This document shows, one piece after another, positions 1 through 7,793 of a stretch of 38,098 nucleotides of DNA. How positions within the stretch are numbered: position 1 is the first letter of the stretch; each line of letters opens with the position of its first letter. Source of the stretch: Flavobacteriaceae bacterium (GTDB taxonomy: Bacteria; Bacteroidota; Bacteroidia; Flavobacteriales; Flavobacteriaceae); assembly GCA_020346245.1 (NCBI GenBank), contig CP070778.1, positions 125,735 through 163,832 on the forward strand, given 5' to 3'. A program made the translations under genes and the position numbers. The notes below the pieces were generated by a model that ran no database searches, was not told the origin of the DNA, and saw only the letters and a program-made list of their open reading frames with translations.

Positions 1-653
1 TTAAACCCTTTATGTTTATAGTAAGCACTGGCCTTTTCACATCGGATTCCTCCGGTGCAATACATAACCAGGTTTTTATTTTCTTTATAATCCGATAAGT
101 CCTTTTCTATAATATCTAGTGAGTCTCTAAACGTATCAACATCTGGCGTAATAGCGTTTTTAAAATGACCAATTTCACTTTCATAGTGATTTCGCATATC
201 GACCAATATTGTATTCGGGTCGTCTATTAACTCATTAAAGTGCGTGGCATCAACATGTATCCCTTTATTGGTTACATCGAAAGTGGCATCATTTAAACCA
301 TCAGCCACAATTTTCTTCCGCACTTTTATCTTTAGTTTCAAAAAGGATTTATTATCCTGTTCTATGGCAATATTCAGGCGAACATTTTCAAGAAACGAAA
401 TACTGTCTATATGAGATTTAAACTTTTCAAAATTATCAGCAGGAACAGATAATTGCGCATTAATACCTTCGCGGGCCACATAGATTCTTCCCAAAACATC
501 TAATTCATTCCAATGAATGAATAAATGATTCCTGAACAATTTTGGATTAAAAATATGTGCGTACTTGTAAAAAGAAATAGTCAGGCGTTCCTTGCCCGCT
601 TTCTCAATTAGAGCTTCCCTTTCTTTAGCACTTAATGTATTGTACAGTTGCAT
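1..653 (-). CDS. trhO: tRNA uridine(34) hydroxylase TrhO (YceA family, rhodanese-related), truncated by window edge
   Basis: Translating the minus strand from the ATG at 653 gives about 217 residues without a stop, and the frame runs off the left edge, so only the N-terminal part is present. The protein begins MQLYNTLSAKE. An N-terminal ferredoxin-like domain is followed by a rhodanese domain carrying the active-site motif CTGGIRCEKASAY, whose first Cys is the presumed catalytic cysteine. This is the hallmark of the YceA/TrhO family, which makes 5-hydroxyuridine at the wobble position of tRNAs in an oxygen-dependent reaction. The gene is monocistronic at its 5' end: a consensus promoter lies at 692-721, and a terminator at 785-818 insulates it from the region next to recA. 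The C-terminal end cannot be judged. Confidence 0.9.
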   Translation of the reverse strand, partial: MQLYNTLSAKEREALIEKAGKERLTISFYKYAHIFNPKLFRNHLFIHWNELDVLGRIYVAREGINAQLSVPADNFEKFKSHIDSISFLENVRLNIAIEQDNKSFLKLKIKVRKKIVADGLNDATFDVTNKGIHVDATHFNELIDDPNTILVDMRNHYESEIGHFKNAITPDVDTFRDSLDIIEKDLSDYKENKNLVMYCTGGIRCEKASAYYKHKGF

Positions 654-691
654 GCTATACCAATTATTAAGTTTAAATATAAAATAGTATG

Positions 692-721
692 CAAAATTAA
701 ACATATTCTGCTTTGGCACAA
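692..721 (-). promoter_or_regulatory. Bacteroidota-type promoter of trhO
   Basis: On the minus strand TTG (721-719) is followed by exactly 19 bases and then TAATTTTG (699-692). This matches the Bacteroidota -33/-7 consensus TTG-N19-TAnnTTTG. Transcription would start near 685, giving a leader of about 30 bases before the ATG at 653. It is the best-matching promoter in the window. Confidence 0.65.
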
Positions 722-784
722 GAGAAAACCAATTGATTTTGAGGCTGATAATCTAATTTATTAGCGTAACACAACTTGTTTTTA

Positions 785-818
785 AATAAAAAAGAGCCTT
801 GAATTTTCAAGACTCTTT
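785..818 (-). terminator. Rho-independent terminator of the 6S-like RNA
   Basis: The inverted repeat 791-803 / 806-818 (AAAGAGCCTTGAA against TTCAAGACTCTTT, one mismatch, 2-base loop) is followed on the minus strand by TTTTTTATTTAAA. No protein gene ends upstream of it on that strand (recA is on plus), so it implies an RNA transcribed leftward from the recA start region. Confidence 0.7.
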
Positions 819-1012
819 AAGGACCATTCCTTGGTAATTTTCTTTTTCATAGATCAACCTGAAAGGATATGGTCACCATTGCCCAAAGTTCATTGGAACT
901 ATGGAATATTTTGTGTTTAAGTAGGAACACTTATTCGTGAGATGCAGGAATACCAAAAAGGTTGCTTTTGACATTGTTATATGGAAAAAGAAATGGTAAT
1001 TTAGCTGTCCTA
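819..1012 (-). ncRNA. Candidate 6S RNA (6S-Flavo-like)
   Basis: This gap has no credible ORF but folds, on the minus strand, into a long rod of about 190 bases, the usual size of 6S RNA. Visible helices: the 5' end AGGAC (1011-1007) pairs with GTCCT (824-820); TTTCTTTTT (993-985) pairs with AAAAAGAAA near 842-850 and the adjoining CAT/ATG pair continues the helix; CAACCT pairs with AGGTTG; an apical hairpin nests GAATA/TATTC (936-932 with 908-904) around GTGTT/AACAC (930-926 with 917-913). A small hairpin AGTTC-CAAT-GAACT (900-887) sits on the 3' side of the middle region, as in the central bubble of 6S RNA. A terminator follows at 785-818. 6S RNA sequesters RNA polymerase holoenzyme in stationary phase, and a Flavobacteria-specific variant is described. 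The identity is inferred from size, fold and terminator, not from an alignment. An unrelated structured RNA is the alternative. Confidence 0.55.
975..1004 (+). promoter_or_regulatory. Possible recA promoter
   Basis: TTG (975-977), 19 bases, then TAATTTAG (997-1004, one base off TAnnTTTG). Transcription would begin near 1011, giving a leader of about 20 bases. It lies inside the 5' end of the opposing 6S-like RNA gene. No LexA-like operator is obvious here. Confidence 0.35.
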
Positions 1013-1042
1013 ATTTTATAGAAAATCACAAATGGGCAACAA
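1013..1042 (-). promoter_or_regulatory. Possible promoter of the 6S-like RNA, overlapping the recA start codon
   Basis: On the minus strand TTG (1042-1040) is followed by 19 bases and TATAAAAT (1020-1013), placing a start near 1006-1010, at the 5' strand of the RNA's closing helix. The -7 element keeps the TA but lacks TTTG, so the match is weak. Its position relative to the folded RNA is the main support. Confidence 0.35.
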
Positions 1043-2039
1043 TAAAGACGCAAAGCTTAAAGCATTAAAACTTACATTAGATAAACTGGATAAAACCTAT
1101 GGTAAAGGAGCCGTAATGAAAATGGGCGACCATGTTGTTGAGGATGTAGAGGTAATCCCATCGGGTTCACTTGGTTTGGATATTGCTTTGGGAGTTGGCG
1201 GATATCCTCGTGGTAGAGTTATAGAAATTTACGGGCCAGAATCTTCCGGTAAAACCACATTAACTTTACATGCCATAGCAGAAGCTCAAAAAAATGGTGG
1301 TATAGCTGCATTTATTGATGCCGAGCATGCATTTGACAGGTTTTATGCCAAAAAATTAGGCGTTGATATTGACAACCTTATTATTTCGCAGCCTGATCAT
1401 GGGGAACAGGCGTTGGAAATTGCCGATAATTTAATTCGATCAGGTGCCATAGATATAGTAATCATAGATTCTGTAGCAGCTTTAACGCCAAAAAGTGAAA
1501 TTGAAGGTGAGATGGGAGACTCCAAAATGGGTTTGCATGCCAGATTAATGTCACAGGCACTACGAAAATTAACAGGTTCTATCAGCAAAACACATTGTAC
1601 GGTTATTTTCATAAACCAATTAAGGGAAAAAATTGGGGTTATGTTTGGTAATCCCGAAACCACTACCGGAGGGAACGCCCTTAAATTTTATGCTTCGGTG
1701 AGATTGGATATTCGCAGATCAACACAAATCAAAGATACAGAAGGTGTTGTCCAGGGGAATAAAACCAGGGTGAAGGTGGTAAAAAATAAAGTGGCTTCTC
1801 CGTTTAAAACTGCAGAATTTGATATAATGTACGGTGAGGGTATATCAAAGGTTGGTGAAATTCTGGATCTTGGAGTGCAATATGAAATAATTAAAAAGAG
1901 TGGCTCCTGGTTCAGTTACGGTGACACAAAACTTGGGCAAGGCAGGGATGCGGTTAAATCCCTTCTTCAGGATAATCCGGAGCTGCTTGAAGAATTAGAG
2001 GGTAAAATAAAAGAAGCTATTAGTACTGTAAAAGTATAA
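1032..2039 (+). CDS. recA: Recombinase RecA
   Basis: 335 residues, the normal length for RecA. It forms filaments on single-stranded DNA, catalyses homologous strand exchange and activates SOS-type autoproteolysis. The ATP-binding core is complete: Walker A GPESSGKT (68-75), the catalytic Glu in DAEHA (96-100), Walker [12 protein letters not shown] (141-151), and the DNA-binding loop region with [11 protein letters not shown] and GNPETTTGG (about 196-214). The C-terminal domain is present but has a short acidic tail. The start [20 protein letters not shown] fits the family. It stands alone upstream of a lipoprotein gene 84 bases downstream, which may or may not be cotranscribed. Upstream it faces a divergent 6S-like RNA gene. 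Identification is secure. Confidence 0.98.
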   Translation: MGNNKDAKLKALKLTLDKLDKTYGKGAVMKMGDHVVEDVEVIPSGSLGLDIALGVGGYPRGRVIEIYGPESSGKTTLTLHAIAEAQKNGGIAAFIDAEHAFDRFYAKKLGVDIDNLIISQPDHGEQALEIADNLIRSGAIDIVIIDSVAALTPKSEIEGEMGDSKMGLHARLMSQALRKLTGSISKTHCTVIFINQLREKIGVMFGNPETTTGGNALKFYASVRLDIRRSTQIKDTEGVVQGNKTRVKVVKNKVASPFKTAEFDIMYGEGISKVGEILDLGVQYEIIKKSGSWFSYGDTKLGQGRDAVKSLLQDNPELLEELEGKIKEAISTVKV

Positions 2040-2123
2040 TTTAGATTTACCTCTTTCCTATATTATTGGCTTTCTAAGCAACCATTGACTAATCTTTTCA
2101 TCTTATTCAAAAGATTTTAATAG

Positions 2124-2546
2124 ATGATTATGAAAAGAATAGTTACCCTGTTTTTCGCATTATCCATATTTGTGCTGTCATCATGCAGTGTGACGGATGA
2201 TGAGCCAGATTATTATTTTATCCCTCTTCAGGTAGTGAGTGCAGAGCTACCCCAATCGTTCATGTTGCATGAAACCTATGAAATTAAGGTAACTTATATA
2301 TTGCCTAATGGTTGCGCTTCCTTTGAAGGTTTTGACGTGACTCCAATTGCACAAACAACAAGAAATGTAGTCCCAATAGGATCCCAGTTTGATGATCCGG
2401 ATTGTGTGGATGGCGGGGCTGAAGTAGAAGGTTCATTTAACTTTGTCTGCCTTTATTCCGATACCTACCTCTTTAGGTTCTGGAAAGGAGAAAATGAAAG
2501 CGGCGAGCAAGAATATTTGGAATTTGAAGTTCCTGTAAACCAATAA
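2124..2546 (+). CDS. Small secreted lipoprotein of unknown function
   Basis: 140 residues with a type II signal peptide: charged MIMKR, a hydrophobic stretch, and lipobox LSSC with the lipidated Cys at 21. The ATG at 2130 (Met3) is an equally possible start. The mature part is acidic and contains three more cysteines (64, 94, 109), which could form a disulfide in the periplasm. I recognise no domain. It lies 36 bases upstream of an ECF sigma factor gene, followed after 11 bases by its putative anti-sigma/OMP partner. The three may form one transcription unit, which makes an envelope role plausible (inference). Confidence 0.75.
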   Translation: MIMKRIVTLFFALSIFVLSSCSVTDDEPDYYFIPLQVVSAELPQSFMLHETYEIKVTYILPNGCASFEGFDVTPIAQTTRNVVPIGSQFDDPDCVDGGAEVEGSFNFVCLYSDTYLFRFWKGENESGEQEYLEFEVPVNQ

Positions 2547-2582
2547 TCTACTATTTTAGGTCTGTTTAATCTAACCAATATT

Positions 2583-3113
2583 TTGAGTCTGAAAGAACTC
2601 ATACATAATTGTAAAAGAGGAGATAGAAGAGCACAGGAACAATTGTATAGAAATTATGCAAAAATATTGTTCGGTATCTGTCTTAAATACTCACGCAATA
2701 AAACGGAGGCTGAAGATAATCTTCACGATAGTTTTATGGTCATATACGATAAAATAGGTCAGTATAAATTTAAGGGCTCTTTTGAAGGTTGGATAAAAAG
2801 AATTACGGTTAATACGGTATTGCAGAAATATAGAAAGGAAGAGTATCTGAAAGTAGTAAATGATAATTTCGCAGAAGAATCCGAGAGTGATTCGGACTAC
2901 CTGAATATTGAACTCCCCACACTCCTGCGTTATATACAGGAACTTCCTAATAAATACAGACTCACCTTTAATATGTATGTCCTTGATGGGTTTACACACA
3001 AAGAGATAAGTGAACAATTAGGAACATCCGAGGGAACATCAAAATCGAACCTGGCCAGGGCCAGAATGATTTTAAAAGACAAAATAAATAAAGAAAACAT
3101 AAATATTGCTTAA
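2583..3113 (+). CDS. ECF-type RNA polymerase sigma factor (sigma-70 family)
   Basis: 176 residues beginning at a TTG codon. No in-frame ATG lies between it and the upstream stop at 2544-2546, and the N terminus MSLKELIHNCKRGDRRAQEQLY fits the family. Sigma region 2 spans about 20-88 (LYRNYAKILFGICLKYSRNK, the DNLHDSFMVIYDKI segment, then WIKRITVNTVLQKYR). Region 4 spans about 113-168 with a helix-turn-helix around 137-160 (FTHKEISEQLGTSEGTSKSN). There is no region 1 or 3, as expected for the extracytoplasmic-function group. The next gene starts 11 bases downstream and encodes a membrane protein with an anti-sigma-like N terminus, so the two are probably a cognate pair. Targets cannot be read from the window. 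Confidence 0.92.
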   Translation: MSLKELIHNCKRGDRRAQEQLYRNYAKILFGICLKYSRNKTEAEDNLHDSFMVIYDKIGQYKFKGSFEGWIKRITVNTVLQKYRKEEYLKVVNDNFAEESESDSDYLNIELPTLLRYIQELPNKYRLTFNMYVLDGFTHKEISEQLGTSEGTSKSNLARARMILKDKINKENINIA

Positions 3114-3124
3114 TTACCTAAGCC

Positions 3125-4552
3125 ATGAAAAAAGAAAATATCGATAAATTATTCCAGGAGAAGTTGAAAAACTTCAATGAGGTTCCGGACGAAAAAGTCT
3201 GGAAAGCCATTTCCGACTCCCTGGATAAAAAGAAAAAACAGCGCCTGATTATTCCTTTTTGGTGGAAATTAGGTGGAGTAGCGGCAATTTTGGCCATCTC
3301 ATTATACGTTTTTATCCCTTTCGAAAGTGTTCAAAAGACAGAACAGATAATTACGGATGTAGAAAGTTCTCCTTCCACGGATAATTCAAAGGCCAATGAT
3401 GTTGAAACTATTTTGCCGGAAGAGAATAGTGAAAATGCAGGTAGTGCTGTAACCTCATCTGATGTAAAGAATGAAACTGATAAATCAGTTCCTGCAAGTG
3501 CCAATGACAAGAGCACAAAGGTATTACCAGCTATTGAGACCTCGGTTGTTTCGCAATCGGAAAATAACATTTTAAAAACAGACGATAAAACTGAAAAATC
3601 TAAACCTTCAGACTCCGAATTAACAATTGCTTCTCTTCCTTCAGAAAAAGAAACCGGAAATACGAGGAATGATGAACCCGAACTCAAAGAGGCTGTTATT
3701 GCAGATGATGGGGCTAAATTAAACGAGGAAAATGAGGAGGAAGATGTAAAATCTGATAAGGGTAAAAAGTCTATTTTCGACGAAATTGAAAAACCTCAGG
3801 AAATACAGGTAGCTCAACGCAATAGTAATAGATGGTCTGTTGGACCAAGTTTAGGGCCGGTTTATTTTAATTCTTTTGGGGATGGTTCGCCAATACACTC
3901 AAATTTTGTTTCCAATTCCAAAAGTGGTAATGTTAATCTTAGTTATGGCCTGAGAGTTTCATACGATATTAGTAAAAAATTGAGCGTTCGCTCCGGACTC
4001 AACAGGGTGGACTATGGTTATGATACCAATGAAATCTCTTTTTCAGCCTCACTTACGGCATCGACCAATAATCAAATAGATAATATAAATTATGTATCTA
4101 CCTCAAGAAATTTAGTTGTTAGAAATATGGAAGACAGCAAGCTTTCTAAGCAGACAATTGGTCTGGAATTTGTGGCACAAAGTCCCGCGCGTGATGGAAG
4201 AATGATTCAGGATTTCGGCTATATAGAATTGCCCTTAGAAATAAATTATGCCTTACTTGACAAAAAATTTGGTATCAACGTTATAGGCGGATTAAGTTCT
4301 CTCTTCCTGGTTTCTAATTCAGTAATGCTTGAGGCAAATGGAAATACTGTTGAGATGGGTGAGGCAAATAATCTTAATGATTTGAATTTCAGCACGAACA
4401 TCGGTTTTGGTTTGAATTATAAATTTTCACCAATGTTACAATTGAACCTCGAACCCATGTTCAAATATCAATTAAATACATTTACACAAACAGCTGGAAA
4501 TTTTCAACCATTCTCTGTTGGAGTATACACAGGCTTGAATTTTAAATTTTAG
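3125..4552 (+). CDS. Predicted dual-membrane-spanning anti-sigma factor: cytoplasmic anti-sigma-like segment, inner-membrane helix, linker, outer-membrane beta-barrel
   Basis: 475 residues with four zones. Residues 1-40 are cytoplasmic and charged, with the FNEVPDEKVWKAISDSL segment typical of Bacteroidota anti-sigma N termini. Residues 42-66 form one transmembrane helix (IIPFWWKLGGVAAILAISLY). Residues 67-234 are a Ser/Glu/Asp/Lys-rich low-complexity linker. Residues 235-475 alternate as beta-strands of an outer-membrane barrel starting at RWSVGPSLG and ending GVYTGLNFKF, with the terminal Phe expected of OM barrels. There is no cleavable signal peptide. This matches the Dma class of dual-membrane-spanning anti-sigma factors described in Bacteroides thetaiotaomicron (Dma1 with sigma factor Das1), which link the outer-membrane state to sigma activity. 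The linker is long enough to cross a periplasm. Function here is inferred from architecture and from the adjoining sigma gene. Confidence 0.8.
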   Translation: MKKENIDKLFQEKLKNFNEVPDEKVWKAISDSLDKKKKQRLIIPFWWKLGGVAAILAISLYVFIPFESVQKTEQIITDVESSPSTDNSKANDVETILPEENSENAGSAVTSSDVKNETDKSVPASANDKSTKVLPAIETSVVSQSENNILKTDDKTEKSKPSDSELTIASLPSEKETGNTRNDEPELKEAVIADDGAKLNEENEEEDVKSDKGKKSIFDEIEKPQEIQVAQRNSNRWSVGPSLGPVYFNSFGDGSPIHSNFVSNSKSGNVNLSYGLRVSYDISKKLSVRSGLNRVDYGYDTNEISFSASLTASTNNQIDNINYVSTSRNLVVRNMEDSKLSKQTIGLEFVAQSPARDGRMIQDFGYIELPLEINYALLDKKFGINVIGGLSSLFLVSNSVMLEANGNTVEMGEANNLNDLNFSTNIGFGLNYKFSPMLQLNLEPMFKYQLNTFTQTAGNFQPFSVGVYTGLNFKF

Positions 4553-4689
4553 GCCGGTTACTAAAGAAAAATGCACGTAAAGATGAAAATGCAGGTTGGC
4601 ACAAGCATGTCTATAATTAAGTTTTCTATATTTATACCTTTTGGTATATAGTGTTGCGGACATCCCCGTTTTGGGCACATCAGAACGTT

Positions 4690-5421
4690 CTATTGAAGCT
4701 CTTTTAAAATTACTGTTCTAACTTGCTCCCGCAATTCAGATTTCTGGCTTTCCTTTAGTCCTTTTGTTTGGTGGAAAGAATGGACCTTTACTCTTACAAT
4801 CCCCGGGCCTCCGCTAAAAAATGTGAATGGAAATCGTTTTTTGTTGTCATAAAAAGTAATGGGAACTACCGGAATATCATGGGCTATTGCCATTTTAAAG
4901 GCCCCATCCTTAAATTCATCCAGTACTATATCCTCCTCAGGAACACCCCCTTCCGGAAAAATACAAATACTAAGACCTTCATTTAATCTTTTCTGAGCTC
5001 TTCTATATACCGCACTCCTGCTCCTGCTGTCTTCTCTGTTAACCAGAATACAAACCCGTTTATAAAAAAATCCGAAAACAGGAATATTAACCAATTCCTT
5101 CTTTCCCACAAAAACAAAGGGGTTCTTACTTGTTTTTAACATCATCATTATATCCAGCATACTGGTATGATTTGCAACCAACATATAACTTTGACCTTTT
5201 TCCAACTCTTGTTCATAGGTTATTCGCGGAAAACAAAACATCCCATAAATAACGGTATTTGCCCATATATTTCGAGCCAACCAAAAAAACTGTGAATAGG
5301 TTCTTTCGGATAGGGTCGTTATCAGAAGTATTGGAAAAAAAATAAAAATTGGAAGGCTTACCAGGATATAAAACCAAATACGATAAAGAACGTGCCCCAA
5401 TTTTTGCAGAAGTAAGCGCAT
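4690..5421 (-). CDS. plsC: 1-acyl-sn-glycerol-3-phosphate acyltransferase (PlsC family)
   Basis: 243 residues. Transfers an acyl chain to lysophosphatidic acid to make phosphatidic acid, at the inner membrane. A hydrophobic N-terminal segment (about 15-36) precedes the acyltransferase domain, with the catalytic HX4D box NHTSMLD (His85, Asp90), the FVGKKELVNIPVFG block, VNRED (128-131), and FPEGG (155-159) which binds the glycerol phosphate. Length and motifs are normal. It is divergent from trpS and converges with the beta-barrel gene to its left. A perfect TACTTTTG element ends only four bases before the ATG, so translation may be leaderless. A related lyso-lipid acyltransferase activity cannot be excluded. 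Confidence 0.9.
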   Translation of the reverse strand: MRLLLQKLGHVLYRIWFYILVSLPIFIFFPILLITTLSERTYSQFFWLARNIWANTVIYGMFCFPRITYEQELEKGQSYMLVANHTSMLDIMMMLKTSKNPFVFVGKKELVNIPVFGFFYKRVCILVNREDSRSRSAVYRRAQKRLNEGLSICIFPEGGVPEEDIVLDEFKDGAFKMAIAHDIPVVPITFYDNKKRFPFTFFSGGPGIVRVKVHSFHQTKGLKESQKSELREQVRTVILKELQ

Positions 5422-5425
5422 AAAT

Positions 5426-5433
5426 CAAAAGTA
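5426..5433 (-). promoter_or_regulatory. -7 element upstream of plsC
   Basis: TACTTTTG on the minus strand, a perfect TAnnTTTG match, four bases upstream of the plsC ATG (5421). No TTG is found at the expected -33 spacing. If used, the transcript would start at or next to the start codon. Confidence 0.4.
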
Positions 5434-5463
5434 ACAATTTTAGCAGGGTAATCGTATTTCTTT

Positions 5464-5471
5464 TACTTTTG
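5464..5471 (+). promoter_or_regulatory. -7 element of trpS
   Basis: TACTTTTG on the plus strand, a perfect TAnnTTTG match, 19 bases upstream of the trpS ATG and back to back with the plsC element. No good -33 TTG is visible. Confidence 0.5.
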
Positions 5472-5490
5472 CCTCTGTAATATTAACCAA

Positions 5491-6459
5491 ATGGCAAGAA
5501 TTTTAACTGGTATACAAAGCACAGGAACCCCCCACCTGGGAAATATCCTTGGAGCGATTATACCTGCAATAAATATGGCAAAAGATAGTGAAAATGACTC
5601 GTTTCTCTTTATTGCCGATATGCATTCCCTTACTCAAATTAAGAAGGGTGAAGAATTAAGGCATAACACCTATGCAACTGCTGCTACCTGGCTGGCATTC
5701 GGGCTTGACATTGAAAGTACCGTGTTTTACAGACAGAGCGATGTTCCTCAAGTAACCGAACTTGCATGGTATTTAAGCTGTTATTATCCTTATCAGCGAC
5801 TTACCCTTGCTCATTCCTTCAAAGACAAAGCAGACAGGCTGGGGGATGTTAACGCTGGCTTATTTACCTATCCAATGTTAATGGCTGCCGATATTTTATT
5901 ATATGATGCCAATGTTGTGCCGGTTGGCAAAGATCAGTTACAACATATAGAGATGACACGGGATGTGGCCGGTCGATTCGAGACTCAAATGGGTGAAACA
6001 TTTGTAATACCTGAGGCACAAGTACAAAAAGATACCATGTATATTCCGGGGACAGATGGTACGAAGATGAGTAAAAGCAAAGGCAATCTAATTGATATAT
6101 TTCAGCCCGATAAAAAATTACGCAAACAAGTGATGCGTATCGTCACAGACAGCAAATCGATGGAGGATCCGAAAGATCCGGAGACAGATACTACTTTCTC
6201 ATTATATAATATATTAGCTTCTGATGCCCAGATTACTGAAATGCGGTCGAACTACTTAAATGGCAATTATGGTTATGGGCATGCCAAACAAGCTTTGTAC
6301 GAATTAATTATTGAAAAGTTTAAAACTCCCAGAGAAAAATTCGATTATTATATGAATCACCTTAATGAGGTAGATGATGCATTGTCTATAGGGGCTGAAA
6401 AAGCAAGAAAAGTAGCTAATTCAGTTCTTGAAAGAGTCAGGAATAAGGTAGGATACTAA
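5491..6459 (+). CDS. trpS: Tryptophan--tRNA ligase
   Basis: 322 residues. Charges tRNA(Trp) with tryptophan using ATP, in the cytoplasm. Class I synthetase signatures are intact: the HIGH-type motif HLGN (15-18) in GIQSTGTPHLGN, the MAADILLYDANVVPVGKDQLQHIE segment (131-154, quoted here in two parts: MAADILLY and VPVGKDQLQHIE) that is diagnostic for TrpRS, and KMSKS (192-196). The length is normal for bacterial TrpS. The start MARILTGIQSTG is the family start, with a -7 element 19 bases upstream. It is a single gene, convergent with dprA. Confidence 0.97.
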   Translation: MARILTGIQSTGTPHLGNILGAIIPAINMAKDSENDSFLFIADMHSLTQIKKGEELRHNTYATAATWLAFGLDIESTVFYRQSDVPQVTELAWYLSCYYPYQRLTLAHSFKDKADRLGDVNAGLFTYPMLMAADILLYDANVVPVGKDQLQHIEMTRDVAGRFETQMGETFVIPEAQVQKDTMYIPGTDGTKMSKSKGNLIDIFQPDKKLRKQVMRIVTDSKSMEDPKDPETDTTFSLYNILASDAQITEMRSNYLNGNYGYGHAKQALYELIIEKFKTPREKFDYYMNHLNEVDDALSIGAEKARKVANSVLERVRNKVGY

Positions 6460-6619
6460 TTTTATTATTACTGACCGCCTGGTTTGTAATTCAACTTTTT
6501 ATCCAATAGAGAATACTTCTAACCTAAGGCCTATTAGTGCATTTTATCGATAAACGCATAAAATAGAGGGTTTGGACATCATACATTTTAAATAAACAAA
6601 CTACCCGGTCTAATTAAAA

Positions 6620-7723
6620 CTAAATAGCTTCATACTGTTTTCCGGGTAAAGGGCGTATCATTCCTTTCATTTCCATGGTTAATAAACTGGATACAGTTTT
6701 AAATACAGGTAAATTGCATTCCAAAGCTATTTGATCTACCAATTGACGCCCATCTTTCTGCAAAAAGGAGTAAATAATTTTTTCATTGTCATCCAATTCC
6801 ACAAAAAGCTGTTTTTGTACTGTGGCTGGCTTTGATTCTTCCAATTGCCAATTCATCAAATAAATTAGATCAGCTGCTGATGTAAGCATGTGTGCCTTTT
6901 GCCCCTTAATTAGATTATTACACCCCAGACTATATTTATCCTTAATACGCCCAGGTACCGCAAATACATCTCGATTGTAATTATTTGCCATATCTGCTGT
7001 AACAAGACTACCTCCCTTTTCTGCAGATTCCATGACTATTGTTGCCTCACTAATACCTGCAATAATTCTATTTCTTCTTAGAAAATTCTCACGGTCCGGG
7101 TTGCTAGTGCTCCAGAATTCAGTCAAAAATCCACCATTTTTACAAATTTCATCAACATACTTAAGGTGCGCTTTTGGATATATTTGATTTAACCCATGTG
7201 CCACACACGCAATAGTCTGAAGTCCATTCTTCAGGGCCGCCCGCTGCGCACAAATATCAATTCCATAGGCAAATCCACTTACTATTACAGGATCTAAAGG
7301 TGCTATATTTTCTATGAATTCTTCACAGAATGCTCTGCCATAACCTGTACTATTCCGTGTGCCGACTATGCTAATTATTTTTTTGTTCTCAAATTGCATG
7401 TTGCCCCTTTTGAATAGTAAAATTGGAGCATCCACACAATGTTTCAGATATTTGGGGTAATCCTCATCCCTGAAATATGAATAAGATATATTATTCCTAA
7501 GGACAAATTCATACTCCATTTCTGCTGCATGAAGGTATTTGCTGTTTTGGAGGCCTCTTAAAGCTACCCGTCCAATTCCTTCAATTTTTTCCAGATGCTT
7601 CATTTTATCTGTAAAAACTGCTATTGGACCGCCACAATGAGTAATCAGCTTTTTAGCTGTTATATCACCAATATGAGGGATATTCTGCAATCTAAGAACT
7701 GCAATTAACTCATCCTTAGTCAT
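6620..7723 (-). CDS. dprA: DNA-processing protein DprA
   Basis: 367 residues. DprA binds incoming single-stranded DNA and loads RecA on it during natural transformation; it is also kept in many non-competent bacteria. An N-terminal helix-hairpin-helix region (about 10-60, PHIGDITAKKLI and IEGIGRVALRGL) is followed by the Rossmann-like DprA core with SIVGTRNSTGYG (118-129), VSGFAYGID (148-156) and the CVAHGLNQIYP segment (173-183), and FLRRNRIIAGIS. A C-terminal winged-helix (DML1-like) domain covers about 305-365. The arrangement is full length. It is divergent from the HU/SPOR gene at 7829. Confidence 0.95.
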   Translation of the reverse strand: MTKDELIAVLRLQNIPHIGDITAKKLITHCGGPIAVFTDKMKHLEKIEGIGRVALRGLQNSKYLHAAEMEYEFVLRNNISYSYFRDEDYPKYLKHCVDAPILLFKRGNMQFENKKIISIVGTRNSTGYGRAFCEEFIENIAPLDPVIVSGFAYGIDICAQRAALKNGLQTIACVAHGLNQIYPKAHLKYVDEICKNGGFLTEFWSTSNPDRENFLRRNRIIAGISEATIVMESAEKGGSLVTADMANNYNRDVFAVPGRIKDKYSLGCNNLIKGQKAHMLTSAADLIYLMNWQLEESKPATVQKQLFVELDDNEKIIYSFLQKDGRQLVDQIALECNLPVFKTVSSLLTMEMKGMIRPLPGKQYEAI

Positions 7724-7793
7724 TTATAAAATCTTTTTAGTTATTCACAAATTACACAAAATATTATGTTAATAAAAAATTCCCTTGTCTAGT

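Noticed and set aside
4633..4648. Hairpin TATACC-TTTT-GGTATA as terminator between the beta-barrel and plsC genes
   Set aside because: Six weak base pairs and no T tract on either side; probably chance in AT-rich DNA.
4472..4678. 68-codon minus-strand frame overlapping the end of the beta-barrel gene
   Set aside because: Mostly antisense to a real gene, with no family features and no promoter.
6543..6554. 12-bp palindrome TTTATCGATAAA between trpS and dprA
   Set aside because: It lies in a convergent gap with no promoter role expected and no repeat elsewhere; AT-rich palindromes of this size arise by chance.
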